This document shows, one piece after another, positions 25,832 through 35,300 of a stretch of 64,000 nucleotides of DNA (position 1 is the stretch's first letter; each line of letters begins with the position of its first letter). The notes beneath the pieces were generated by a model. That model did not search any database and was not told the DNA's origin. It saw nothing but the letters and a program-made list of their open reading frames with translations. The stretch lies in contig CABJAP010000009.1 of the NCBI GenBank assembly GCA_902363595.1, positions 62,001-126,000 on the forward strand, given 5' to 3'. This stretch comes from Clostridia bacterium (lineage in GTDB: Bacteria; Bacillota; Clostridia; Peptostreptococcales; Anaerovoracaceae). The translations under genes and the position numbers were made by a program.

Positions 25832-27268
25832 ATGGAAGGTTCAAGATCGCGCTTATTAAAATTCAAAACCTATTTTTCGTATGCCGTAGGGCAAATACAA
25901 GATGGGATACCTTATAACTTTATCAATTACTATTTGCTGCTATTTATGACGGATATGGCGGGACTCAATCCGGCTGTTGCAGGGACGATTCTGTTTATCG
26001 CCGTTATCTGGGATGGGATTACCGACCCGGCAGTCGGGTATATTTCGGATAACCTCCGTGGAGGAAGAGGCAAGAGAAGGCCCTTTATTCTAGGAGCGGC
26101 AATACCGGTGCTGCTCTGCATGCTGCTGCTCTTTGCGCCGTTTGAACTGCCGGAATGGTTGAAGTTCCCTTATTATTTAGTTGCAACACTGCTGTTCTGG
26201 ACATCCTATACCTGTTACAGCATCCCCTTCAATTCTTTCGGAGCTGAAATTGTAACGGATACAAACGAAAGAAATAACATGAAGACAATCTGCGGCTTTT
26301 TTCTCTATTTCGGAGTTTGGCTCGCTACGGCAGGACCCCAATTTATCCAGTCCATTACAGCGGGTATGGGCATAAGCGAGAAGACAACCTGGTTTTATGC
26401 GGCTTTGTTCATGGGGCTGATTGGAACGCTTGCGGCATTTTTATGCTGGTTTATGACAAAAGGTGTGGAAAAAACCCAAATTAAAGAAGAACTTCCTGAA
26501 AACCGGAGAGGTCTGGGGGAAGCGATCAAAAATGTTTATGCCAGCTATAAGCTTTTGCTGAAAACAAAATCAGTACGGATCATCTGTCTTATGGCGCTGG
26601 TTTACAATACCTTCTTTGCAGTAAAGGCCACGGGCTTTGTATATCTTATGGCAAATAACCTGACCCTGGATTCGGCTATGCAGGCATTGTTCTGGACCAT
26701 TGCGGCAGTTTTGAATTATGCAGTGCTGCCTGTGCTCAATCTCATTGCCAACAAGCTCAGCAAAAAGACCACCTTTATATTGATGTGGGCGCTGATGATC
26801 GCCTTTGCGCTGATATTCGCAGTTGTTCAGATTTCGTCCTTCGCCGTTCTGGTGGGATACCAGGTAATTTTCGCCTTTGCCAATGTGTGCTTCTGGGTCA
26901 TAGGATATTCCTTAGCATATGACTGCGTGGAAGTTGTAGAGTTTCAGCACGGCGAGAACAAAAGCGGCGGAATCGTGGGACTCTTTACCCTCTGTCAGAA
27001 AGTTGGGTACGCCATCGGCGGCTGGATGGCAGGCGCGGGACTTACGATCATAGGATATGACGCGGCTGTAGAAGTGCAGTCCGGCAAGGTCCTCATCGGC
27101 ATCAACACGCTGATGACGGCTGTCCCGGCTGTGATCCTGCTGATCGGGCTGATCCTTATGATTCGCTTCCCGATCAACCGTATCAAGCATCGCAAACTGC
27201 TTGCGGCGCTGGAACGCAAGAAAAAAGGTGAAGAATACTCAACAGAAGGCTTTGAAGATATTTTTTAA
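25832..27268 (+). CDS. GPH-type cation symporter, second paralogue
   Basis: A 478-residue MelB-like transporter with about 12 helices. The helix-2 region reads IAVIWDGITDPAVGYISDN, matching the cation-site segment of the 20818 paralogue (VVWNMIMDPIIGNLADR). The AAGGAGG ribosome site at 25817-25823 sets the start at 25832; the ATG at 25760 lies inside the sigma-54 promoter. It ends in KKKGEEYSTEGFEDIF, close to the tail of the paralogue. It is the first gene of the cassette 2 operon, followed after 13 bases by a P1-type peptidase, so import of a peptide, beta-peptide or amide-like compound is plausible. The family alone does not decide the substrate. Confidence 0.85.
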   Translation: MEGSRSRLLKFKTYFSYAVGQIQDGIPYNFINYYLLLFMTDMAGLNPAVAGTILFIAVIWDGITDPAVGYISDNLRGGRGKRRPFILGAAIPVLLCMLLLFAPFELPEWLKFPYYLVATLLFWTSYTCYSIPFNSFGAEIVTDTNERNNMKTICGFFLYFGVWLATAGPQFIQSITAGMGISEKTTWFYAALFMGLIGTLAAFLCWFMTKGVEKTQIKEELPENRRGLGEAIKNVYASYKLLLKTKSVRIICLMALVYNTFFAVKATGFVYLMANNLTLDSAMQALFWTIAAVLNYAVLPVLNLIANKLSKKTTFILMWALMIAFALIFAVVQISSFAVLVGYQVIFAFANVCFWVIGYSLAYDCVEVVEFQHGENKSGGIVGLFTLCQKVGYAIGGWMAGAGLTIIGYDAAVEVQSGKVLIGINTLMTAVPAVILLIGLILMIRFPINRIKHRKLLAALERKKKGEEYSTEGFEDIF

Positions 27269-27281
27269 AGGAGGAAGAACA

Positions 27282-28412
27282 ATGAGAGCAAGAGATTTAG
27301 GAATACCCTTTGATGGGATATGCGGTGAAAACAACGCGATTACGGATGTCGCCGGAGTGGAGGTGGGCTACACGACCATTATCAGCGGCGAATCCACAGA
27401 AGATACAACTTATGATTCGGATTTTGCCAGGACCGGGGTAACGGCCATACTTCCCAGAGGAAAGCAGAGGAGCGCAGTATTCGCAGGAAGACACGATCTC
27501 AACGGAAACGGCGAGCTGACCGGGACCCATTGGGTAGACGATTCCGGCTTCCTCCACGGTCCCATTATGATCACCAATACCCACAGCGTTGGGATCGTGC
27601 GTGAAGCGGCTTCCAAATGGATGATTAAGAATGATTATTTCTTCCCATTGTGGTATGATGGAGAAGAAGTACCGGGATTTGGTTTTTTTTACCCAGTTGT
27701 GGGAGAAACCTTTGACGGCGTGCTGAACAATATTAACGGCTTTAAGGTGAAAGAAGAGCATGCCCTTGCAGCAATTGAAAATGCCCGCGGCGGAGCGATC
27801 GAGGAAGGCAATGTAGGCGGCGGAACAGGAATGCGGTGTCATGGCTTTAAAGGCGGCACAGGAACAGCTTCCCGTGTGATAACAGATATCCCGGGCAGAG
27901 TGTACAAGGTGGGCGTATTGGTTCAGGCCAATCACGGAACGAGAGAAGAGCTTCGTATCAAGGGAATCCCCTTTGGAAAAGAGATAAAAGGCTTTGAACA
28001 GGAACTACCGGGCCTTGGTCCCAAACCGGGAGATGGCTCGATCATTGTCATAGCTGCCACCGATGGTCCTCTGATGCCTTGGCAGCTTTCCAAGCTTTGC
28101 AAAAGAGTTCCCCTGGGGATCGGAAGCCTCGGCGCAGGGTGCCAGAACGGATCGGGGGATATCTTCCTGGCCTTTTCCACTGCAAACCCCGGAGCTTTCA
28201 GCAAGGATACCGTAAAGGTGGAGATGCTTTCCGATGAACAGATTGATCCTTTTTACAGAGCCGTGGCCCAGGCCGTTGAGGAGGCGATTTTAAATGCCAT
28301 GGTGGCGGCGGAAACCATGGAAGGACGCAATCGCAACAAATCTTACGGCATCCCTCACGATCAGATAAAAGCGATCCTGAAAAAATATGAAATAATATTT
28401 GACAGGCCCTAA
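27282..28412 (+). CDS. P1-family (DmpA/beta-aminopeptidase-type) N-terminal nucleophile hydrolase
   Basis: A 376-residue member of peptidase family S58/P1. The self-cleavage site Gly252-Ser253 is conserved in the GDGSIIVIAATDGPLMP block, making Ser253 the new N-terminal nucleophile. Other family blocks are ITDVAGVEVGY, PVVGETFDG and GNVGGGTGMRCHGFKGGTG. Known members release N-terminal D-, L- or beta-amino acids, or hydrolyse amino amides. AAAGGAGG sets the ATG at 27282. It lies between a GPH symporter (13 bases upstream) and an MFS transporter (11 bases downstream) in the sigma-54 operon, so it probably acts on an imported small peptide or amide in the cytoplasm. Confidence 0.88.
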   Translation: MRARDLGIPFDGICGENNAITDVAGVEVGYTTIISGESTEDTTYDSDFARTGVTAILPRGKQRSAVFAGRHDLNGNGELTGTHWVDDSGFLHGPIMITNTHSVGIVREAASKWMIKNDYFFPLWYDGEEVPGFGFFYPVVGETFDGVLNNINGFKVKEEHALAAIENARGGAIEEGNVGGGTGMRCHGFKGGTGTASRVITDIPGRVYKVGVLVQANHGTREELRIKGIPFGKEIKGFEQELPGLGPKPGDGSIIVIAATDGPLMPWQLSKLCKRVPLGIGSLGAGCQNGSGDIFLAFSTANPGAFSKDTVKVEMLSDEQIDPFYRAVAQAVEEAILNAMVAAETMEGRNRNKSYGIPHDQIKAILKKYEIIFDRP

Positions 28413-28423
28413 AGGAGAAGAAG

Positions 28424-29692
28424 ATGCTTTCAAAAAAATCGCGAACTTTAAAGGATAACGAATTTCACCCTGTACAGCTCAGGGTGTTCTTCGTCATGAT
28501 AACCCTGTACACCTTTTATTTTACGTGCAATAACAATCTGGGCGTTGCTGCCAGCGAAATACAGCAGAGCTTCAGCCTGAACAATGCGCAGTTCGGGGTA
28601 CTGTTCACGATTTTTACCCTTGGTTTTGGCTTGGGACAATTTGTTTCCGGATATCTTGGGGATCGATACAGCCCAAAGATGCTCATGTTCATAGGGGCCA
28701 TAGGAGCCTCCTGCGCCAACATCGGCTTTGGCCTTTCCTCCAATATGACCGCCTTTTCCATCTTATGGGCGATCAACGCCGTATCCCTGGCCATGGGCTG
28801 GTCTCCCGGGTGCAGCATACTGTTTCGGTGGATACCGAAAAAAAGGTGGGGACTTTTCATGGGGTTTTTTGATGCCTTCGCATTTCTTGGGGGCATCATT
28901 ATTTATCCGGTCGCCGGATTTGCCATATCCTACCTGAGCTGGCGGGCGGCTTTCCTTCTTCCGGCAGCCCTGTTAATTCTATGGACGGTGGTTTTCTTCC
29001 TATATGTAAAGGACACGCCCCAGCAGTACGGTTTTACCGTGGAGTGGGAAGAGGATCTTTTAAAAGAACCAGTAACCTGGAAAGATTATGCTGCTGTTTT
29101 AAAGAACTCGCTGATCATCCTAGTTTCCCTGTCTGCCGTGTGCAGCCAGTTTGTTCGATGGGGCCTGGTCAACTGGATCATCAAAATCCTCACTGCGGAC
29201 GCAGATAACGGAGGGTTTGGAATCGCCCTCGTGCTGGCTACGATCATCGCTTCCTCGATGCATTGGGGCGGAGCACTCTTTTCCATAGGGCTGGGATACC
29301 TATCTGACACAGTATTCAAGGGCAGCCGCTGGCAGACCATCTTAATGGGGTTTGTGATCAGCGGCGGCAGCCTTCTGGCGATTTATTTCTGGGGACACGC
29401 GCTTCTTGATCTGCCGGGCGGAACCGTTCTTCTTGCGCTGCTGTTGTTCCTTGCGGGCGGCTTTATCCAGGGGGGTCAGGCGCCGCTTTTTAATCTGCCG
29501 GGAGATATCCTTGGAACCAGGCTTGGCGGCACGGGTGTAGGCATTATCAACGGCTGGTCTTACATGGGAGCATCCTTTGCAGGAGCCGCCCTTGGGTTTG
29601 TCATGGACAGCTGGGGACTCATGTCCTGCATCCTGCTGATGGCAGTCATTTCCTTTGGCGGAGCTTTTTTCATAGCCTTTGTGAAACGGTAA
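28424..29692 (+). CDS. MFS transporter of cassette 2
   Basis: A 422-residue major facilitator with 12 hydrophobic segments. The motif-A-like loop GYLGDRYSPKMLMFIG is between helices 2 and 3, and SDTVFKGSRWQ occurs in the corresponding loop of the second half. It has the look of an anion or small-organic-acid MFS member. The gene follows the P1 peptidase by 11 bases and ends the operon. Having two transporter families around one hydrolase suggests uptake of one compound and export or exchange of a product, or two related substrates. Confidence 0.85.
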   Translation: MLSKKSRTLKDNEFHPVQLRVFFVMITLYTFYFTCNNNLGVAASEIQQSFSLNNAQFGVLFTIFTLGFGLGQFVSGYLGDRYSPKMLMFIGAIGASCANIGFGLSSNMTAFSILWAINAVSLAMGWSPGCSILFRWIPKKRWGLFMGFFDAFAFLGGIIIYPVAGFAISYLSWRAAFLLPAALLILWTVVFFLYVKDTPQQYGFTVEWEEDLLKEPVTWKDYAAVLKNSLIILVSLSAVCSQFVRWGLVNWIIKILTADADNGGFGIALVLATIIASSMHWGGALFSIGLGYLSDTVFKGSRWQTILMGFVISGGSLLAIYFWGHALLDLPGGTVLLALLLFLAGGFIQGGQAPLFNLPGDILGTRLGGTGVGIINGWSYMGASFAGAALGFVMDSWGLMSCILLMAVISFGGAFFIAFVKR

Positions 29693-29772
29693 TGCGGCCC
29701 GGTGTATTCATGTCCGAAAATGGCGAGACATAAGACCGGCAATCGTTTACAATAAATCACAGAGGTGATGAT

Positions 29773-31269
29773 ATGGATATCAATTCGAACAAAGCATTAT
29801 ATGAAGCGTTCAAATCGCAGGACGCCAGATTTGACGGACAGTTTTTTGTCGCAGTTTCATCCACCGGAATTTACTGCCGGCCCGTTTGCCATGGCAAAAT
29901 GCCCAAGTTTGAAAACTGTACCTTTTTCAAAACAGCGGCGGAAGCGGAGCAGGCCGGGTACAGGCCGTGTCTGGTCTGCAGGCCGGAGCTTGCTCCGGAT
30001 CATTCCTGCGCCAATCTGAACGAAACGGCCGTTTGCGCCGCTAAATACATAGAGGAAAATTGCAGCAGGGGGATCGGGGTCAGGGAGCTGTCTGCTGTGC
30101 TCGGCTGTTCGGACAGGCATTTGAGAAGGCTGTTCAAAGAAGCTTATCATGTTACACCCGTCGAATACCTTCAGACCTGCCGCTTGCTTTTGGCGAAAAA
30201 ACTGCTCACTGAAACCGATTTGTCTGTGCTGGATGCGGCGATGGCTTCCGGCTTTGGAAGCGTGAGACGGCTCAACGATGCCTTTCGAAACAAGTACAAA
30301 TTATCGCCAACCGCTCTGAGGAAAAAGCAGAATTCCGCTGCCTGCACCGGCGGGCAAATCAAGGTGGGGCTGGGGTACCGGGCTCCATACCAGTGGGAGA
30401 GGATCCTGCGTTTCCTCGGAGAAAGGGCCATCGACGGCGTGGAAGTGGTCAAAGATCAGAAATATTATCGGACTGTCCGGCAAACGGACAAGGATGGCCG
30501 CCCTTTATATGGCTGGATCTGCGTTGAGCATGTGGAAAAAAAGAGCGTTCTTGCCGTTACCCTGAGCGAAAGCCTGCTGCCTGTATTATCGCAGGTTTTA
30601 TCCCGGGTGAAGATGCTCTTTGACCTTGACTGCGATCCCAATGTCATCTATGAGCGACTAAAAGGACTGAATCAGGTAAAGGAGCATGCTTTCTTGCCAG
30701 GGACCAGGCTGCCCGGCTGCATGGATGAATTCGAGCTGTGCCTGCGGGCGGTTTTGGGACAGCAGATCACAGTCAAGGCGGCGCGGACTCTCGCGAAAAG
30801 GGTTGCTGCCGCCTTCGGAAAAAAGATTGAAACCGGGATCGGCGGATTGGAGTATGTTTTTCCAGCTCCAACGGATATGGCCAGTTTGGCAAAGCCCATT
30901 GAAGACCAGCTGGGGCCATTGGGCATCATCGCTTCCAGAGCCAGAGCGATTGAAGAAATCGCGTCAATCTTTGTGAAACATGAAATCGAGTGGGGTTTTA
31001 TGGCCGATCCGGATCAAGTGAGGAAACGTCTCATGGAGATTCGGGGTCTCGGACCCTGGACCGCCAATTATATCGCCATGCGGGCGCTGGGGTATCCGGA
31101 TGCCTTTTTGGAAACAGACGCAGGTGTGAAAGAAGCGATGGAAGGATATACGAAAAAGGAAATCGCAGCCATGTCGGCGGAATGGAGTCCTTGGAGGAGT
31201 TATGCTGTGATGGGGCTGTGGAACAGTCTGGAAGATAATGAAAAATGTAATCACGGATGCCAGAGATGA
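29773..31269 (+). CDS. Ada-AlkA fusion: methylphosphotriester sensor, AraC domain and DNA glycosylase
   Basis: A 498-residue fusion. The N-terminal Ada metal-binding domain has four Cys ligands (C35, C39, C66, C69); Cys35 would take a methyl group from DNA phosphotriesters. An AraC-type DNA-binding region (about 85-185) follows, then an AlkA-type N-terminal domain (about 195-300) and a HhH-GPD glycosylase (about 305-495) with LMEIRGLGPWTANYIAMRALG and the catalytic Asp in FLETDAG. It removes alkylated bases and activates repair genes. A possible promoter is GAGACA (29725-29730) with TACAAT (29748-29753), 17 bases apart. The ogt gene follows after 55 bases, a self-contained alkylation response. 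Similar fusions are known in other bacteria. Confidence 0.9.
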   Translation: MDINSNKALYEAFKSQDARFDGQFFVAVSSTGIYCRPVCHGKMPKFENCTFFKTAAEAEQAGYRPCLVCRPELAPDHSCANLNETAVCAAKYIEENCSRGIGVRELSAVLGCSDRHLRRLFKEAYHVTPVEYLQTCRLLLAKKLLTETDLSVLDAAMASGFGSVRRLNDAFRNKYKLSPTALRKKQNSAACTGGQIKVGLGYRAPYQWERILRFLGERAIDGVEVVKDQKYYRTVRQTDKDGRPLYGWICVEHVEKKSVLAVTLSESLLPVLSQVLSRVKMLFDLDCDPNVIYERLKGLNQVKEHAFLPGTRLPGCMDEFELCLRAVLGQQITVKAARTLAKRVAAAFGKKIETGIGGLEYVFPAPTDMASLAKPIEDQLGPLGIIASRARAIEEIASIFVKHEIEWGFMADPDQVRKRLMEIRGLGPWTANYIAMRALGYPDAFLETDAGVKEAMEGYTKKEIAAMSAEWSPWRSYAVMGLWNSLEDNEKCNHGCQR

Positions 31270-31324
31270 AGCTCCTTTGGATTCCAACCGTTATTTTGAA
31301 CGATAATTTACATAGGAGGATTGT

Positions 31325-31909
31325 ATGTATTACACGACAGAGTATAGGTCGCCGCTGGGGGAAATCGTTATCGCAGCGGATGAAAGGGGGATCGCCGGGC
31401 TTTGGCTGGAAGGGCAGAAGTATTTTGAGGATATGGGAGATGCCAAAGCTACGGCCAGAGCAAAAGCCGAAGGCTTTATTTCCGCCAGCGAGGGGCAGAA
31501 TCCACAGATCCAGGAAATCTTGAAAAAAGCTGCGGACTGGCTGGACCGGTATTTTGATGGGGAAACGCCGGAAATTGAAGAGCTTTCACTCGCTCCCGCA
31601 GGAAGCGAGTTCCGGCAAATGGTGTGGCAGATCCTCTGTGAAATCCCCAGCGGCCAGACGACAACCTACGGCGAAATCGCTAAAAAAGTGGCGCAGCGCA
31701 CAGGAAAGAAAACCATGTCTGCTCAGGCTGTGGGAGGAGCAGTAGGCCATAATCCCATTTCGATCATCATTCCATGCCACAGGGTTGTGGGCACCAATGG
31801 AAGCTTTACTGGGTACGCCGGAGGGATCGATAAAAAAATCGAGCTATTGAAATTGGAAGGCGTGGATGTGAGCGGATTTTTTGTGCCTAAGAAGGGGACT
31901 GCGCTGTAG
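31325..31909 (+). CDS. ogt: Methylated-DNA--protein-cysteine methyltransferase
   Basis: A 194-residue O6-alkylguanine-DNA alkyltransferase. The acceptor Cys151 lies in IIIPCHRVV. The upstream helix-turn-helix segment TTTYGEIAKKVAQ and the AQAVGGAVGHNP block (Asn hinge) match Ogt/MGMT. A longer acidic insertion (about 40-75) in the N-terminal half is slightly unusual. It repairs O6-methylguanine by suicidal transfer. Located directly behind the Ada-AlkA fusion, with AGGAGG upstream of the ATG, it is probably part of the same alkylation-induced unit. Confidence 0.95.
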   Translation: MYYTTEYRSPLGEIVIAADERGIAGLWLEGQKYFEDMGDAKATARAKAEGFISASEGQNPQIQEILKKAADWLDRYFDGETPEIEELSLAPAGSEFRQMVWQILCEIPSGQTTTYGEIAKKVAQRTGKKTMSAQAVGGAVGHNPISIIIPCHRVVGTNGSFTGYAGGIDKKIELLKLEGVDVSGFFVPKKGTAL

Positions 31910-31924
31910 CAGTGCGGCCAGCGC

Positions 31925-31971
31925 CAGTTCTCGGTTCTAGTTATCTGGTGTCAGTTCCCGACGCTAGTTCC
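31925..31971. repeat. Degenerate tandem repeat with about 13-base period
   Basis: AGTT preceded by CC, CT, TC or CT recurs at 31926, 31939, 31953 and 31966, giving periods of 13, 14 and 13 bases with partly conserved flanks. It is noncoding and lies just after ogt. Confidence 0.45.
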
Positions 31972-32093
31972 AGGCAACTGCTCGGGAAAAAATCGAAAAA
32001 TGAAGCGAGAATTTACGCAGTTTTCAACGATAGAGGCCACTCAAATTTGGCAGGAGGCCGCCCGGGCCGCGAGCTTCTGGGATCAGGCCCCGC

Positions 32094-32142
32094 GACCTCA
32101 CAACTTTGCGAAAAAAATGCCGGTTTTTACAGAAATTTTCCG
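32094..32142. repeat. Interspersed repeat, copy A
   Basis: About 49 bases resemble 45205-45253 in the same orientation. Both hold ACAACTTTGCGAAAA, then ATGCCG with a T-run, and end in TTTCCGCA; roughly four of five positions agree. Both copies are intergenic. Confidence 0.55.
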
Positions 32143-32388
32143 CAGGCCGCCTTGAGGTTTCCCGGAATCAGTGGCGGTAGCGGTTAGAAGGCAAAGCAGC
32201 AGCCTACCTCCACACATGGGAAAAACATCCAAACTGTATAAAAACTAGAAACACCTTGGAATTTCCCGCCTCTTTTGATAAACTATAATAAAAGCTGCTC
32301 AAGTGGGCAAAACGACAATAACCACCGCCCAGTAAAGCGGATCAGCGGCTCCCCCGCCAGGCGGGAATAATGGAAAGAGGTGCAGAAG

Positions 32389-35300
32389 ATGCAGAATAGC
32401 AACGCGGCCCAAATAACACGTACATTTTTCGACGCCTATCTGGTGCGGCGGGACGTGGACGACACCCTTGCCTGTTTGACAGAGAGTGTACAATGGGGAG
32501 CCATGGGAAAATCAGAACTGATCGATGGGCGTGTACAGGCGGAACAGGCACTGTGCGCAGAGTTTGCATCAGCGCCGGAGTCCTGCCGAGTTGAATATGA
32601 GCATATTGAGGAAACTTTGATTACAGATGGCTGCGCAGCAGTACGGCTTACAGCATCAGTCTATCCGCCGTCAAAAGGAGCCGGGACTATCCGCCTTACA
32701 GCATATACCGTTTGTATTGAGGATGGGGACGGAAAATGGCGGATTGTCTCTATCAATGGCCTGGCACCGGGAAGCGGAAAGGATGAAAAGGATATGTTTC
32801 CGACAAATCCCCTGGGCCAGCGTGAGATGGAACACAATATGGGTGTAAAATCTTTGGATATCCTGGGCCAGAATATCCCCGGCGGCATGATGGGCGGCTA
32901 CTTGGAGCCGGGATTTCCACTTTATTATGTGAACAACTATATGCTTGACTATTTGGGATATACTTACGACGAATTTGTGGACGCGATCGATGGACTGGTT
33001 ATTAACTGCATGCATCCTGCGGATCGGGCGCAGGTCGATGCCCAAGTCGATGAGGCGTTCCAGGAGGGAAAGCCCTATGAAATTCAGTACCGAATGCTGA
33101 AAAAGGACGGCAGCTATATCTGGGTCAATGATGTGGGGAAAAAAGACTTGTCCGAGGACGGGCGGGAAATCTGCATCAGCGTTATCCGGGATATTTCGGC
33201 TGAGGTTGAAGCGCGGGAGCGGCTGGAAAAGCAGGCTGCCCGTTATGACCGTCTGTTTCAATCCGTGCTCACCGGTATTGTACAATATCGTGTGAACGAT
33301 CGCGGAGTGACATTCAAAAATGCCAACCTGGAGGCAATTCGTATCTTTGGCTATACGCCGGAGGAGTTCTGGGCAAAACAAGACTGGGATCTTCCCAGCC
33401 TGATTGCAGAGGAAGATCGGACACGCATATTGGCGGAAATTGGAAGGCTTCAAAATCCGGGCGATATGAACCCCTTCGAATACCGGTTGATCCAAAAGGA
33501 CGGCACCCCTTGCTGGATCATCGGCAGAGCCGAAATTATTTTAGACACAGACGGTGAACAGGTGTTTCAGAGCGTGTTCATGGACATCAACGAATGGAAG
33601 CTGGTAGAACAGCGAAGCGAGCTTCTGGCCGAACAAGTGGAGGTCAGCAACCAAATCCTTCATTTGGCCTTGGAGCATACGACGACCTGCGAGTTTTATT
33701 ATTATCCACAGACCGGTATCTGCACGATGCCGGAGAGAACCTGCGCCATTTACCACTGCCGGAACCGATACACGGATATGCCCGGGAGCTTTGCCCTGGA
33801 GGCAGTGGACGAAAAATCCCGCCCCGCATTCTATGAAATGTATGAGCGCATTCACCGGGGAGAGCGCACCGCTTCCTGTGAATTTCGGGGATGGAACGGG
33901 GCTTTCTGGTGCCGTGAAACACTTTCCGTCGTCCGCAGCAGTGAGAGCGGCGCGCCTCAGCTGGTCATCGGTATTGTGGAGGATATCACCCGTCAAAAGG
34001 AGATGGAACAAGAGCTGGATGAAGCCAGATCGCGGGATCGTCTGACCGGCCTTTTCAACAAGGAAGCAGGAGTTCAGCTAGTTCAGCAGTATCTCAACAA
34101 TCGGCCGGCAGACGAACACGGCATACTGATGCTGCTGGATATGGACGACTTTGAAAGCATCAATCAGAAAGAGGGCAATACCTTTGCAGATGTCATTCTT
34201 CAAGAAGTGGCCGATCTGCTGCTGACTGAGACGGGAACGGACGACATCCAGATTCGATTGGGCGGCGATGAATTCATGCTGCTGCTCAAAGGCTGCGATA
34301 AGGCCGGCGCTGCTGTCATCGGCCCGCGAATCGCCGGGCTTGTTCAAAACATTCTGGCAAACACGGAGCGGAATATCCGCGTTTCTGTCAGCATCGGCAT
34401 GTGCAGTACCCAGGTGACAGGGGAGTACAACGCCCTTTATCGATGCGCCGAAAGTACGCTCAGGTACGTCAAGGAACATGGAAAGGGGCAGGCGGCTTGC
34501 TATTTAGACACCTCCCATGAAGCGGGCATGCTGCTGACACAGCTATACACCGATGAATACAACGTCAACGATATCGAGCCTGATTCCGCCTATGCGGGCG
34601 AGGATTTGGCGTCGTTTGCTTTGGATTTTTTGGGAAAAGCGAAAAATCTGGATGACGCGGTCAGTCTGCTGCTGGCGCGAATCGGCAAGACTTGCAGCTT
34701 TGATCGAGTTTCCATCATCGAAGCCAATCGAGCGTACTTAACATATCGTTTTTCCTATCAATGGGCAAGACGGCGCAGCGACCTGCAGCTGGGCGAAGAC
34801 TTCTACGTTTCTGACGAAGACTTTGATATTTGCTCAAATATGTACGATGAGGACGGCCTTGCCGACCACAATGTACGGGAAGGCATTTCCCAAATCGCCT
34901 CCTGCCTCCATGCCGGCATTTGGGATTACGGCGAGTATGCGGGCTCCATGAGTTTTGAAGTGGATCGGGAAGGATTTACATGGACGAAGGCGCACCGGGA
35001 GCTTCTTAAGTCGTTGGTGAAAATTGTTCCATCCTTTATTATGAAATCGAAAGCAGATGCAGTAAGCAGGGCCAAGACAGATTTTCTTTCCCGGATGTCC
35101 CATGAGATACGCACACCGATGAATGCCATCAGCGGCATGACCACCATCGCTAAGAGCGTTGTCAACGAACCTGATAAACTGCTGGATTGCCTGGAAAAGA
35201 TCGAGTCGTCCAACGTATATCTTTTAAACCTGGTCAATGATATTCTGGATATGTCCCGCATTGAGAGCGGAAAACTGGAGTTGAGCCTGGGTACGCTGAA

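Larger units (their letters stand above)
31910..32388. other. Gap with repeats between ogt and the hybrid kinase
   Basis: About 480 bases without a supportable gene. It holds a degenerate tandem repeat (31925-31971), a segment shared with 45205-45253 (32094-32142), and a GC-rich stretch around 32058-32094. An open frame at 31912-32187 crosses both repeats and has no recognisable domain. No clear terminator was found after ogt. Confidence 0.5.

Noticed and set aside
31912..32187. Open frame between ogt and the hybrid kinase
   Set aside because: It runs through the tandem and interspersed repeats, with no domain.
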